From positions 62,001 through 126,000 of the forward strand of contig NZ_SUHQ01000004.1 in assembly GCF_004962245.1 (NCBI RefSeq): a stretch of DNA of 64,000 bases. The letters run 5' to 3'. The DNA is from Mesorhizobium sp. Lineage in GTDB: Bacteria; Pseudomonadota; Alphaproteobacteria; Rhizobiales; Rhizobiaceae. The translations under genes were made by a program, and so were the position numbers. The notes under the pieces were generated by a model. The model was given only the letters and a program-made list of their open reading frames with translations, ran no database searches and had not been told where the DNA came from. Shown here piece after piece: positions 52,422-60,926 of the stretch (position 1 is its first letter; every line of letters begins with the position of its first letter).

Positions 52422-53393
52422 ATGCCCAGTTTCGATGTCAGTTCGGTCGGCTTCTACGTGCTCGACATTCTCGGCCGCCCGGTCTCGCGCATCCCGGAAG
52501 GCGGCAGGGCGGACTATATCGAGGAGATCCGCATGACCGTCGCCGGCACCGCCGGTGCAACGGGAATGGACTGCGCCATTCTCGGCCTGAAGACACAGGC
52601 GGTGACCACGCTCGGAACCGACGACATGGGTGACTGGTTCGTCGCCAAGCTGCAGAAATACGGTCTCGATTGCGGTTTGGTGCGCCGCGACGGCAGCGTC
52701 CAGACCTCGTCCACAATCCTGCCGGTTCGCCCCAATGGCGAGCGGCCGGCCTTGCATGTGCCGGGCACCGCAACGGTTTTCCGTGTCGCCGACGAGGATC
52801 TTGACGCAGCGCTCGATGCGACGGTCGTCCATGTCGGCGGAACTGGCCTGCTCAAAAGCTTCGACGGGGAGCCGACGGTGCGTCTGCTCAGGCGTGCGAA
52901 GGAACTCGGCCGCATCACCACGTTCGACCTCATCCAGGCGACGCCCGAAACGATCGCCTTCGTCGAGCCGTGCCTACCCTATATCGACTACTTCGTGCCG
53001 AGCATCGATGAAGCCAGCGAAATGGCGCACGAGCAGGATCCCGCCAAGGTCGCGGCCTACTTCATGTCGAAAGGCGTCAAGAATTGTCTCCTCACGCTTG
53101 GCGCCGACGGCGTCTACGTCGCGCCGGCGAACGGCAAGCCATTCCATCTGCCGGCCTTCGACATCAAGGTCGTCGACACCACCGGCTGCGGCGACAGTTT
53201 CACCGCCGGCATCATCGTCGGCATCGTCAGGGGATGGGACCTCGAGCGCTCGGCGCGCTTTGCCTCGGCGGTCGCCGCCAAGGTGGCGATGGGCCTCGGT
53301 TCGGACGGCAAGCTCGTCTCCTTCGACGACACCATCGCGGCGATGAATTCCCTTCCGGTCAAGGCGGTTGCGCGCTCCTGGGCGCACGCCTGA
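52422..53393 (+). CDS. PfkB-family carbohydrate kinase
   Basis: This 323-residue kinase shows the ribokinase-like pattern: N-terminal sugar contacts GGRADYIEEIRMTVAGTAGA, with GATGMD replacing the usual GGNxxN region, and the C-terminal DTTGCGDSFTAGI, whose Asp is the catalytic base. It phosphorylates a sugar or nucleoside in the cytoplasm. Given the imported sugar and the class II aldolase in the same operon, its product is probably the aldolase substrate. The variant substrate loop suggests something other than ribose or fructose. Confidence 0.88.
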   Translation: MPSFDVSSVGFYVLDILGRPVSRIPEGGRADYIEEIRMTVAGTAGATGMDCAILGLKTQAVTTLGTDDMGDWFVAKLQKYGLDCGLVRRDGSVQTSSTILPVRPNGERPALHVPGTATVFRVADEDLDAALDATVVHVGGTGLLKSFDGEPTVRLLRRAKELGRITTFDLIQATPETIAFVEPCLPYIDYFVPSIDEASEMAHEQDPAKVAAYFMSKGVKNCLLTLGADGVYVAPANGKPFHLPAFDIKVVDTTGCGDSFTAGIIVGIVRGWDLERSARFASAVAAKVAMGLGSDGKLVSFDDTIAAMNSLPVKAVARSWAHA

Positions 53394-53418
53394 AAGCAGC
53401 ATTCGAAAGGACATTCCC

Positions 53419-54180
53419 ATGAGCAATTCAAAAGTCGGCACGGTCGCGCTGGTCACCGGCGCCAGCCGCGGCATTGGCCGGGCGCTGGCGGTCGGGCTGG
53501 CAAAGTTCGGCTACGATGTCGCGATCACCGACCTGCCCGGGCAGGCGAAGGAGCTCGACGTCACACGCGCCGAGATCGAAGCCGCCGGCCGCAAGGCCTA
53601 TGTCTACACGATGGATGTCAGCAGCAAGGCTGAGGTCGATGCGACCGTCGCGGCGCTGCTGAAGGACGCGGGCCGCATCGACGTGCTGATCAACAACGCC
53701 GGCATTTTGAAGCCCAGTCTGTTGCAGGACCTCGACGAAGCCTCCTGGGACGCGCATTTCGACGTCAACGCCAAGGGTGTGCTGCTGATGTGCCAGGCGG
53801 TGCTGCCGCATATGCGGGCGCGCAAATCCGGCCGCGTCGTCAACATCGCCTCGATCGCCGGTCGCCAGGGCGTGCCGACGCAGGGCCACTACGCCGCGAC
53901 CAAGGCGACCGTGATCACGCTGACCCGCGTGCTGGCGCAGGAAGTCGGCATGGACGGCGTCACCGTCAACGCCATCTGTCCCGGCATCATCCTGACCGAA
54001 ATGGGCAAGAACAATCTCGGCAGCGACGAGGCCATCCGGCACTGGGAAGAGGTCGCGGCGCTGAAGCGTCTCGGTTATCCCGAAGACATCGTCGGGCCGG
54101 TCTGCTTCTTCGCTTCGGAGCAATCGGCTTTCGTCACCGGACAGGCGCTGAACGTCTGCGGTGGTATCTATTTCCACTAA
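53419..54180 (+). CDS. Short-chain dehydrogenase/reductase
   Basis: AAGGA about 8 bases upstream supports the ATG at 53419; the product has 253 residues. Motifs are TGASRGIGRALAVG, NNAGILKP, VNIASIAGR with the Ser, and YAATK with Tyr/Lys. The C-terminus FVTGQALNVCGGIYFH is a variant of the usual DGG end. It is the last intact gene of the sugar operon and is followed after 2 bases by an aldehyde dehydrogenase remnant. Confidence 0.87.
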   Translation: MSNSKVGTVALVTGASRGIGRALAVGLAKFGYDVAITDLPGQAKELDVTRAEIEAAGRKAYVYTMDVSSKAEVDATVAALLKDAGRIDVLINNAGILKPSLLQDLDEASWDAHFDVNAKGVLLMCQAVLPHMRARKSGRVVNIASIAGRQGVPTQGHYAATKATVITLTRVLAQEVGMDGVTVNAICPGIILTEMGKNNLGSDEAIRHWEEVAALKRLGYPEDIVGPVCFFASEQSAFVTGQALNVCGGIYFH

Positions 54181-54182
54181 GG

Positions 54183-54422
54183 CTCATCGCCAATGATTCC
54201 GTCTATGGCCTGGCCGGCTATGTGCAGACCACCGACGCCAAGCCGGCGCGGCGGATGGCGGCACAGCTCAGGGTCGGCAATGTCTATATCAACCAGGCCG
54301 CCTGGGACGCCTCGGCTCCGTTCGGCGGCTTCAAGCAGTCCGGCAATGGCCGCGAACATGGCGAGTTCGGCCTCGGCGACTATCTCGAGATAAAGGCCAC
54401 CGCCGGCTACAGCGCGATGTGA
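54183..54422 (+). pseudogene. C-terminal remnant of an aldehyde dehydrogenase
   Basis: From 54183 the frame reads LIANDSVYGLAGYV, then VGNVYINQAAWDASAPFGGF and GREHGEFGLGDYLE, the last 79 residues of a typical aldehyde dehydrogenase up to a proper stop. No start, cofactor domain or catalytic Cys precedes it; the SDR stop lies 2 bases before. A deletion probably fused the SDR gene end to this remnant. Confidence 0.85.
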
Positions 54423-54518
54423 GGGCCATCTGACGCCAGCGGCTATGCTGGCGCCGAAACCCACAATGCCATAACAATCTATCGGACCACTCGATGCGGG
54501 CGGATCACGGAGGATCGG

Positions 54519-54902
54519 ATGGCGACGGGGCGTTGTCTCTGCGGCGGCGTGCGCTACGAGATCGCAGGCGAGGTCGCCCAGCCGATCGCCTGTCACTGCT
54601 CGCAATGTGCGCGCACCAGCGGTAACTTCGTCGCCATGGCGGCCTGCAATTCGGCGAACCTCAGGCTTTCGGTCTCTGAGACCCTGAGTTGGTATCAGTC
54701 ATCGGAAGGTGTCCAGCGCGGCTTCTGCTCACGCTGCGGTGGCAATTTGTTCTGGAAGGCCGTGCCGGGCATGGAGACCTATATCAAGGTCGGTACCCTC
54801 GATCGGCCGACCGGCCTTCGCCTGAGCGAACATATTTATGTCGGCTCGAAATCCGACTTTTACGACCTGACCGACGGTCTGCCTCAGAAACACGAATGGT
54901 AG
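54519..54902 (+). CDS. GFA-domain (DUF636) zinc-binding protein
   Basis: The 127-residue protein has the cysteine pattern of glutathione-dependent formaldehyde-activating enzyme-like proteins: CLCGGVRYE, CHCSQCARTSG and FCSRCGGNLFW, which bind zinc. Most small GFA proteins have no proven activity, and many do not act on formaldehyde. It is separated by about 100 bases from the flanking genes. It may start a new unit with the SDR that follows 60 bases later. Confidence 0.87.
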   Translation: MATGRCLCGGVRYEIAGEVAQPIACHCSQCARTSGNFVAMAACNSANLRLSVSETLSWYQSSEGVQRGFCSRCGGNLFWKAVPGMETYIKVGTLDRPTGLRLSEHIYVGSKSDFYDLTDGLPQKHEW

Positions 54903-54962
54903 GACCGCCACTCCGCCGCACCAGAGTCCGTATCACACCAGAATCCGCAAGGGAGAAGCTCC

Positions 54963-55658
54963 ATGACTTCAGACGTGGCAGTTATCGCGGGAGCAGGGCC
55001 GGGGCTGAGCGCTTCGCTTGCACGTCATCTCGCCAAAGAGGGCTTTCGCGTGGTTCTGGCTGCCCGCAACGTCGGCAAGCTGAGCGCGCTGGTTGACGAA
55101 ACCGGCGCGCTGGCGGTCGAAACGGACGTTGCCGATGTCGCGTCGGTCGAAAACCTGTTCGACATCGCCGACAAGGCCGGTCCGCTGTCGCTTGTGGTGT
55201 TCAACGCCAGCGGCCGCGCCCGCGGGCCAATCACCGAACTCGATCCCGAAGCGGTGAGGCAGGCCTTGCTGGTCGGCGCCTATGGCGGGTTCCTGGTCGG
55301 CCAGCAGGCCGCGCGCCGGCTGCTTTCCCGTGGCTCCGGCTCGATCCTGTTCACTGGCGCCACCGCGAGCGTCAAGGGGTTTGCGGGCTCGGCCGGCTTT
55401 GCGATGCCAAAGTTCGGCCTGCGCGGACTGGCGCAATCGATGGCCCGCGAACTTGCCCCGAAAAACATCCATGTCGCGCATTTCATCATCGACGGCGCGA
55501 TCGCGCCGAACGGGCCTGGGCAGGCCGGCGAATCCGACCGGCAGGACCGCCGGTTGTCTCCGGACGCAATCGCCGAAACCTATCTCGCAATCCACCGGCA
55601 GCATCGCAGCGCCTGGAGCTCGGAGCTCGAACTCAGGCCATGGGTCGAGACTTTCTGA
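54963..55658 (+). CDS. Atypical short-chain dehydrogenase with Phe in place of the catalytic Tyr
   Basis: The 231-residue protein has a Rossmann start (VIAGAGPGLSASLARHL) rather than TGxxxGxG, and the active-site segment reads GFAMPKFGLRG, with Phe-x3-Lys instead of Tyr-x3-Lys. A subfamily with this change exists in proteobacteria. Its chemistry is unclear, since the Tyr proton donor is missing. Good ribosome site AAGGGAGAAG precedes the ATG. A strong palindrome lies 30 bases after the stop. Confidence 0.8.
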   Translation: MTSDVAVIAGAGPGLSASLARHLAKEGFRVVLAARNVGKLSALVDETGALAVETDVADVASVENLFDIADKAGPLSLVVFNASGRARGPITELDPEAVRQALLVGAYGGFLVGQQAARRLLSRGSGSILFTGATASVKGFAGSAGFAMPKFGLRGLAQSMARELAPKNIHVAHFIIDGAIAPNGPGQAGESDRQDRRLSPDAIAETYLAIHRQHRSAWSSELELRPWVETF

Positions 55659-55688
55659 GCCTCGGCCGCACGGCAATTCGCTCATAGG

Positions 55689-55718
55689 GCAAATAACGTC
55701 CGAACGGACGTTATTTGC
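55689..55718. promoter_or_regulatory. Perfect 14-bp palindrome with 2-base centre
   Basis: GCAAATAACGTCCG (55689-55702) and CGGACGTTATTTGC (55705-55718) are separated by AA. The two-base centre suits a dimeric DNA-binding protein (TetR-like) better than an RNA hairpin. It lies between the SDR and the oxygenase gene and may regulate the latter. Confidence 0.55.
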
Positions 55719-55848
55719 CTGCCGGTCGCCAAACGCAGCGCTGACTTTGCTCCATTCGCGTCGAGATTGGGTCGGGCGTTGCTTTGATCGCACTGCCCTG
55801 CGTGTCACCGTAAGGCGTGATCCACGCCTGAAGCAGAGGAGCTTGACC

Positions 55849-56868
55849 ATGGCCAGGATTGTACCCGTGCTCGATCTCAGCCGTCTTGAACAGGGGGCGT
55901 CGGAGCGCCGGACCTTTCTGTTCGACCTGCGCACCGCGGCCCGCGATGTCGGTTTCTTTTATCTCAGCGGTCATGGAATTTCGGCTGTGGAGATCGACGA
56001 GGTGCTCGACGCCTCCCGCCGGTTCTTTGCCTTGCCGGAAGCCGACAAGCTGGCCATCGAAATGGTCAAGTCCCCGCAATTCCGCGGCTACACGCGCACC
56101 GGTGGCGAACTGACCAAGGGCAAGGCCGATTGGCGCGAACAGCTTGACATCGGCGTCGAGCGTCGACCCCCGTCACAGGGCCCGGGCATTCCTGCCTGGA
56201 CGCGGCTGCAAGGGCCGAACCAATGGCCTTCAGCCCTGCCGGAACTCAAGCCGACGCTGTTGGCATGGCAGACCAGGGCGACGGCGGTGGCGATCCGCCT
56301 GCTGAAGGCGTTCGCGCTGTCGCTCGACCAGGCCGAGGACGCTTTCGATCCGATCTATGGCGGTGAGCCCAACCATCGCATGAAGATCGTGCGCTATCCC
56401 GGGCGCGAGGCAACCGGCGACGGCCAGGGCGTCGGCGCACACAAGGACGGCGGTTTCCTGACGCTCCTGCTTCAGGACGAGAACAAGGGGCTGCAGGTCG
56501 AGTATGACGGAAGCTGGGTGGATGTGGATCCGATCCCCGGAACGCTGGTGGTCAATATCGGCGAGCTCCTCGAACTGGCGTCCAACGGTTATCTCAGGGC
56601 GACAGTTCATCGTGTCGTGACGCCGCCGGCAGGTGTCGAGCGGATTTCCGTTCCCTTTTTCTTCAGCGCTCGGCTCGATGCGACGATCCCGCTGCTCACC
56701 CTGCCTGAAGAACTGGCGGCCGAGGCACGCGGACCGGCGAGCGATCCGGACAATCCGCTGTTTCGCGACGTCGGGACCAATGTGCTGAAAAGCCGCCTGC
56801 GCTCCCATCCCGACGTGGCGCGCCGGCACTATGCCGATCTCCTCGAAACCGGGGCGTCGCCGGTCTGA
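55849..56868 (+). CDS. 2-oxoglutarate/Fe(II)-dependent oxygenase (isopenicillin N synthase-like)
   Basis: AGAGGAG lies 8 bases before the ATG at 55849; the product has 339 residues. The N-terminal non-haem dioxygenase domain (about 1-110; VGFFYLSGHGIS, FFALPEADK) precedes the oxygenase core, with iron ligands His198 and Asp200 in GAHKDGGFLTLL and His254 in ATVHRVV, and Arg265 of RxS for 2-oxoglutarate. It should hydroxylate or desaturate a small molecule. It converges on the giant regulator gene with 12 bases between stops. Its substrate is unknown. Confidence 0.9.
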   Translation: MARIVPVLDLSRLEQGASERRTFLFDLRTAARDVGFFYLSGHGISAVEIDEVLDASRRFFALPEADKLAIEMVKSPQFRGYTRTGGELTKGKADWREQLDIGVERRPPSQGPGIPAWTRLQGPNQWPSALPELKPTLLAWQTRATAVAIRLLKAFALSLDQAEDAFDPIYGGEPNHRMKIVRYPGREATGDGQGVGAHKDGGFLTLLLQDENKGLQVEYDGSWVDVDPIPGTLVVNIGELLELASNGYLRATVHRVVTPPAGVERISVPFFFSARLDATIPLLTLPEELAAEARGPASDPDNPLFRDVGTNVLKSRLRSHPDVARRHYADLLETGASPV

Positions 56869-56880
56869 CGGCATCAGCGT

Positions 56881-59800
56881 TCAGGAGCTCCAGCGCGTGT
56901 GCCGTACGAGATAGGGTTCGACCAGGGCACGTATTTCCGCAGCGGGCGCTGCCTCTCCAGCTGCACGCAGCGTCCGTTCGTAGCGCGTATAATCCTCCAC
57001 CGCGCCTTCGAAGTCACGGCACGACAGCTGCCCCTTGATCAGCGCCTTGCAGATCGGTCCGGCATCCGGATAGAGGTCCAACGTCCGAAGATAGACGGAA
57101 CGCGCCTCGCGGGCGTTGCCAGCCGTCTCCAGCCGCTGGCCGATCCGCAAGCTGAGATCGATCAGATCGCGACGCACTCTTTCGGCGACAGCGAGCGACC
57201 AGAAGCTGGCTCGCTCGTGCAGAAACAACGGACCGGGGAAGGCGAGGAAGAGGGCTTCCGCCTCCGGGCGCAGTCCGGCCGCCTCGCCATTGGCTGTCGC
57301 GGCGGCCTTGAGCCGCGCGTCCCAGTCTGCCAGGTCGACCCAGACCTTGTCCGACGCGAGGCGAAGCTTGCCTTCGCGCTGCACGATGAGGTCGGTCCGC
57401 CCCAGCAGCTTGCGCAGCCGATGCAGCGCCTGCTCGCACGCCGCCCGTGCCTGATCGCCGTCGAGGTCGGGCCACAGCCAGTCCTGAAGGGCCTCCAGCG
57501 AGCAGGTGTTATCTTTCGAAATCGCCAGTACCCGCAGGATGTCGAGAGCCTTCGTCGGCGGCTTTGCGCCGAGATGGAGCGGGTCTCCGTCGAGCTCCAG
57601 CCGAAAGCCTCCGAGAACGTGGACCTTGAGCGGCCATGGCCAGGTCGCGGGCCGCCGTTGCGGCACGTCCAGCCGGCGTTCCGCGATCAGCGAGCGGCAA
57701 AGCTTGGGCTCGATGCCGCGCTCGAGTGCATCGCCGAGCAGTTCGGCGAGCAATTCCGGAACGTTGAGGAGCACCATTGGCCAGCTGATGTCGCGGAGCG
57801 CCTGCAGGAAGATCTTCAGCCGGTGGCCATAGTGGAGATCCTGCTCCCACAGGCTCTCCAGGGCGGCCGCCGCCAGAATGCATATCTCGGTCCGTTTGCG
57901 AGCGCCGCCATCCAGCCGCGGCAGCAGGTCGCTGAGAAGTGCGGCGGCTTCGCGAGGCTTCCTGTCGGCCAGCAGCACCTGGAACTTCGTGATATAGTGG
58001 GCCCAGCGCTCGACCATCGGCTCGTTGGCGGTCTCGCTCGCCGCCATGAAGCGCTCGCAATCCTGGTAGGCAGCCGCGAAATCGCCTTGCCTGGCATGAA
58101 GCGTAGCATAGCAATTGGCGACGATGGCGACCTGCGTGCTGAAACGGCTGTCGGCGATCTCGGCCAGGCGCCCGACCACCTGATGGAACTCCGCAAAATC
58201 GTTGCGGAACTTCATCTGCATCTGAAGATGATAAAGGCCACCGAATTCCACGCCCTTGAGCGACTCGCGCTCGCCGATCGCGATCGCTGCCCGCAACGCC
58301 GCTTCGGCCGACGGATAGGGAAAGCCCCTTCTCTTGTAAGGGAAATAACGGCCACTCTTGGCGCCGAACTCGACCAGCCACATGCCGAGGATCCAAGGCA
58401 GCACGTCCCTGTTGTTCAAATCGTCGACCACGCTGTCGACGGCCTTCGTGAACAGATCGGCGCGCATGACCGACACCGAATGCTCGATCAGAGATTCGCT
58501 CGCAAGCAGCCGCAATCCGCTCGGGTCTTGCTCGGGATTTCGGGTCAGCCGCTCAAGGAGTTCAGTCTCCAGCGCTTGCCCCGCCGGATTGTTGCCATAG
58601 TAGTCGTCGCCGAAATTCAGCGCCCGCACCATACCAATGCGCACCAGCATCGCTTCCTCTGAAGGCATTTCCGGCAGGCCGCGCTCGATCAGCTCGAACG
58701 CCCGGCGGGTCCACATGGAAAGACCTTCGTAGGTACGCCAACTGGCCGTCTTGACCAGGACAGCGCGCGACACTGTGAGACACAGGCCGCGCAGATCGTC
58801 GGCCTCGTCAAAGGCATGCCATGCTCTTGACAGCCAGCGCTCCGCCGCAGCGTCATCTGGCATGTGGGCCACGCCTAGCCAATAGAAATGCCAGCCGTTC
58901 ATGACCGCTTCCGGCAACCGGCCGCACCATTCGATGAGAGTCGCCCGGTGTCCTTGCGCCAGCACGGCCTCGGCACGATTCAGGATCAGCTCGCTCGCTT
59001 GGTCCCAGTCCTCGGCTTGCAAGGCGAGGTGTATGGCTTCATCCTCACGACCCGCCTCCACCAGGACCTTCGCCGCCTTTCGCCTGAGCGATTGCTGCTC
59101 TTCCCTGGCAACTTCCTGCGCGAAGCGCCGGTCAAGAAAGCCCCGCAAAAGGTCATGCAGGTGGAAGACGTCGCGGCTGTTTTCCGAGCGCGTGACCAGC
59201 AACTGTCGCCTGTAGAGCCTGTCGAGCAGCTTTCCCGCTTCGCCCGACCCGATCATCACGTCCGCCAGCTCGGCGCTGATTTCGGGCAGCAGGTTGAGCT
59301 TCAGCAGCATGTCCTGGTCGGCAACGGGGAGGGAAAGGAAGAAATGACGGCCGAGAACGTCCGACAGCGCATTCTGGCCGCCGGGTGCCGTTCCGTTCGT
59401 GTCGTCAGGTCCGACCGCCGAGCCGTGATCGGCAAGGAAAACCAGCCCGATCGCCCAGCCGCGCGCGGATTCGACATCGACCGCAGCGGCGGCGTTCCTC
59501 GAACGCAGCTCGATGAAATCGCGTGCTTCCGATGTCGAGAATTCGAGCGCTGACCTGTCGACAACGGCCATCTGGCCCCTGAGAACGAGGTCGCCCAGTT
59601 CCCCTTGGGGCAGTGTGCGCGAGACGCAGATGCAGCGGACCGTGTCAGGAAGCTCGCGGAACATCACCGAAAGCACCGTCCGGAATTCGGGCGTGTCGGC
59701 GTCGTGCAGATCGTCAAGAACCAGGATGGTGCCGGGCTTCAGCCGCGCGAAATAGGCCCTGAAGAAGCGCCTGGCGAATTCCTTCGGCTGCTCGGCATAT

Positions 59801-60132
59801 TCGACGCCGAACACCGGCATGCCGCCGGCCGAGGCGAGCGACTGCGCCAGATACTGAAAGAAGCGTGCAATGTCCTGATCGCCTTCGTCGATACGGAACC
59901 ACACATGCGGCGTCTCCGTGCTTTCGAGATAATCGATGACCGCGGTCGTCTTGCCGTAGCCAGCTGGCGCCGCCACCCAGCATATGGTTGATCGCGACAT
60001 CCGATCGATCGCCGCGAGAACGCGGCTTCGCCTCAATATCCTGGCGCTGCGCGGTGCTGACAGCTTGGCGATCCGGCCTGTGACCGGGAGCGGGCGTCCC
60101 GCAGCGGCTTTGACAGCGTCTAGGGGGGTCAT
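56881..60132 (-). CDS. Very large STAND-ATPase regulator with C-terminal SARP-type DNA-binding and BTAD domains
   Basis: I chose the ATG at 60132 (MTPLDAVKAAAGRPLPVTGR) with GGGAG 6 bases upstream, giving 1083 residues; the in-frame extension to 60396 is not protein-like. Walker A APAGYGKTT lies at about residues 55-63 and Walker B ILVLDDLHDAD near 143. A long helical repeat region (about 330-800) follows. The C-terminus holds an OmpR-like winged helix (PLKVHVLGGFRLELDG onward, about 830-920), then a bacterial transcriptional activation domain. This order, ATPase first and DNA-binding last, is MalT-like. It probably activates genes in response to a small ligand; the adjacent oxygenase is a candidate target. 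Confidence 0.87.
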   Translation of the reverse strand: MTPLDAVKAAAGRPLPVTGRIAKLSAPRSARILRRSRVLAAIDRMSRSTICWVAAPAGYGKTTAVIDYLESTETPHVWFRIDEGDQDIARFFQYLAQSLASAGGMPVFGVEYAEQPKEFARRFFRAYFARLKPGTILVLDDLHDADTPEFRTVLSVMFRELPDTVRCICVSRTLPQGELGDLVLRGQMAVVDRSALEFSTSEARDFIELRSRNAAAAVDVESARGWAIGLVFLADHGSAVGPDDTNGTAPGGQNALSDVLGRHFFLSLPVADQDMLLKLNLLPEISAELADVMIGSGEAGKLLDRLYRRQLLVTRSENSRDVFHLHDLLRGFLDRRFAQEVAREEQQSLRRKAAKVLVEAGREDEAIHLALQAEDWDQASELILNRAEAVLAQGHRATLIEWCGRLPEAVMNGWHFYWLGVAHMPDDAAAERWLSRAWHAFDEADDLRGLCLTVSRAVLVKTASWRTYEGLSMWTRRAFELIERGLPEMPSEEAMLVRIGMVRALNFGDDYYGNNPAGQALETELLERLTRNPEQDPSGLRLLASESLIEHSVSVMRADLFTKAVDSVVDDLNNRDVLPWILGMWLVEFGAKSGRYFPYKRRGFPYPSAEAALRAAIAIGERESLKGVEFGGLYHLQMQMKFRNDFAEFHQVVGRLAEIADSRFSTQVAIVANCYATLHARQGDFAAAYQDCERFMAASETANEPMVERWAHYITKFQVLLADRKPREAAALLSDLLPRLDGGARKRTEICILAAAALESLWEQDLHYGHRLKIFLQALRDISWPMVLLNVPELLAELLGDALERGIEPKLCRSLIAERRLDVPQRRPATWPWPLKVHVLGGFRLELDGDPLHLGAKPPTKALDILRVLAISKDNTCSLEALQDWLWPDLDGDQARAACEQALHRLRKLLGRTDLIVQREGKLRLASDKVWVDLADWDARLKAAATANGEAAGLRPEAEALFLAFPGPLFLHERASFWSLAVAERVRRDLIDLSLRIGQRLETAGNAREARSVYLRTLDLYPDAGPICKALIKGQLSCRDFEGAVEDYTRYERTLRAAGEAAPAAEIRALVEPYLVRHTRWSS

Positions 60133-60387
60133 AAGGGCTCCCGCTTGACCAATCATCAAGCGCCGGTCGTGCCGCCATGACCGTCCCGCCGCCCAGATTG
60201 ACCTTAACGTAGCGTAATCATGCGACGATTCGTAGTGGCTTAGCAGGTGAAGCGGCAATGGCTGATTCCGGGGGTGCGGACCTAGATGCTTGCGCAACCG
60301 AAAATCAGGAAGCAGACGAGGCCGAATTGCGGGAGGGAATGGGCGCCCGGTGAATCCCGCACTCCGTTTTCGGCCGCTCTCTCCATG

Positions 60388-60551
60388 TCTGATCATTGCT
60401 GTCCCCTCCGATTGGCGCGCTCGTGGGCTGCCTGGCAGTCCTTTCCAGACTCACGAGCTCATCCTGTGCGCGGCGGCATCCGCGCACATCGGTACGGTCA
60501 CCTAGTTTCCCGCAGCTGATCTCCCAGTTTTCGCGAGCTTGCCTGTTTTCA
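60388..60551 (-). repeat. Repeated structured leader element, copy B
   Basis: On the minus strand this matches 24402-24567 and keeps the spaced motifs (CGAAAACTGGG, GGGAAACTAGG), the hairpin GTGCGCGG-6-CCGCGCAC, GAGCTCGTG pairing with CACGAGCGC, the CGGAGG ribosome site and ATGATCAGA. The frame opened by this ATG runs without a stop into the giant regulator gene but encodes an Arg/Pro-rich stretch, so it may only be a leader peptide or chance. Confidence 0.8.
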
Positions 60552-60717
60552 ATCATGCGACAGTTCGTGGTGGCTTCGCCGATGACTGCCCAATCCTTTG
60601 GCGATGCGATGATTTTCGCGTCACTCTTGCGAATGCTCGAAGCCGCACAGCTCAGCAAATGCCGGGTATCTGGCAGAATTCGGCTTTGGCATGCTCCTTG
60701 CATTGTCGATGGTGTGC

Positions 60718-60828
60718 AGAGCGTCTAGGGTTCCGGCCGCGATAAAGCGGTGCTGGTCCAAGAGATGCGACCGCCGAGGATGCACTGAGGCATCCGGCGG
60801 AACACGGCGGGCCAAAATCCCGGGAGAA
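60718..60828 (+). ncRNA. Guanidine-I (ykkC) riboswitch
   Basis: The conserved blocks occur in the right order and spacing: CTAGGGTTCCG (60725-60735), CTGGTCCAAGAG (60753-60764), then ACACGGCGGG and AAAATCCCGGGAGA (60802-60827). GGATGC (60778-60783) and GCATCC (60790-60795) form the intervening hairpin. This class binds free guanidinium and switches on guanidine transport or degradation genes. It lies about 100 bases before the binding-protein gene. Confidence 0.9.
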
Positions 60829-60863
60829 CCCTGCACGGGTTTGCTGGCGCGAACCTCTCCCGG
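60820..60863 (+). promoter_or_regulatory. Probable riboswitch expression platform
   Basis: CCGGGAGA (60820-60827), part of the aptamer core, is exactly complementary to TCTCCCGG (60856-60863). Pairing between them would disrupt the aptamer, giving a switch between ligand-bound and alternative structures upstream of the ribosome site at about 60915. Confidence 0.55.
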
Positions 60864-60926
60864 ATGCGCGCTCGTAAACCCCAACAAAAGTCCGGACGCA
60901 ATCCGGATCGCGAACAGGGGTACGCA

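Noticed and set aside
60133..60396. N-terminal extension of the giant regulator from the ATG at 60396
   Set aside because: The extra 88 residues are Arg/Pro-rich and unlike the family; a good ribosome site marks the start at 60132. A leader peptide is still possible.
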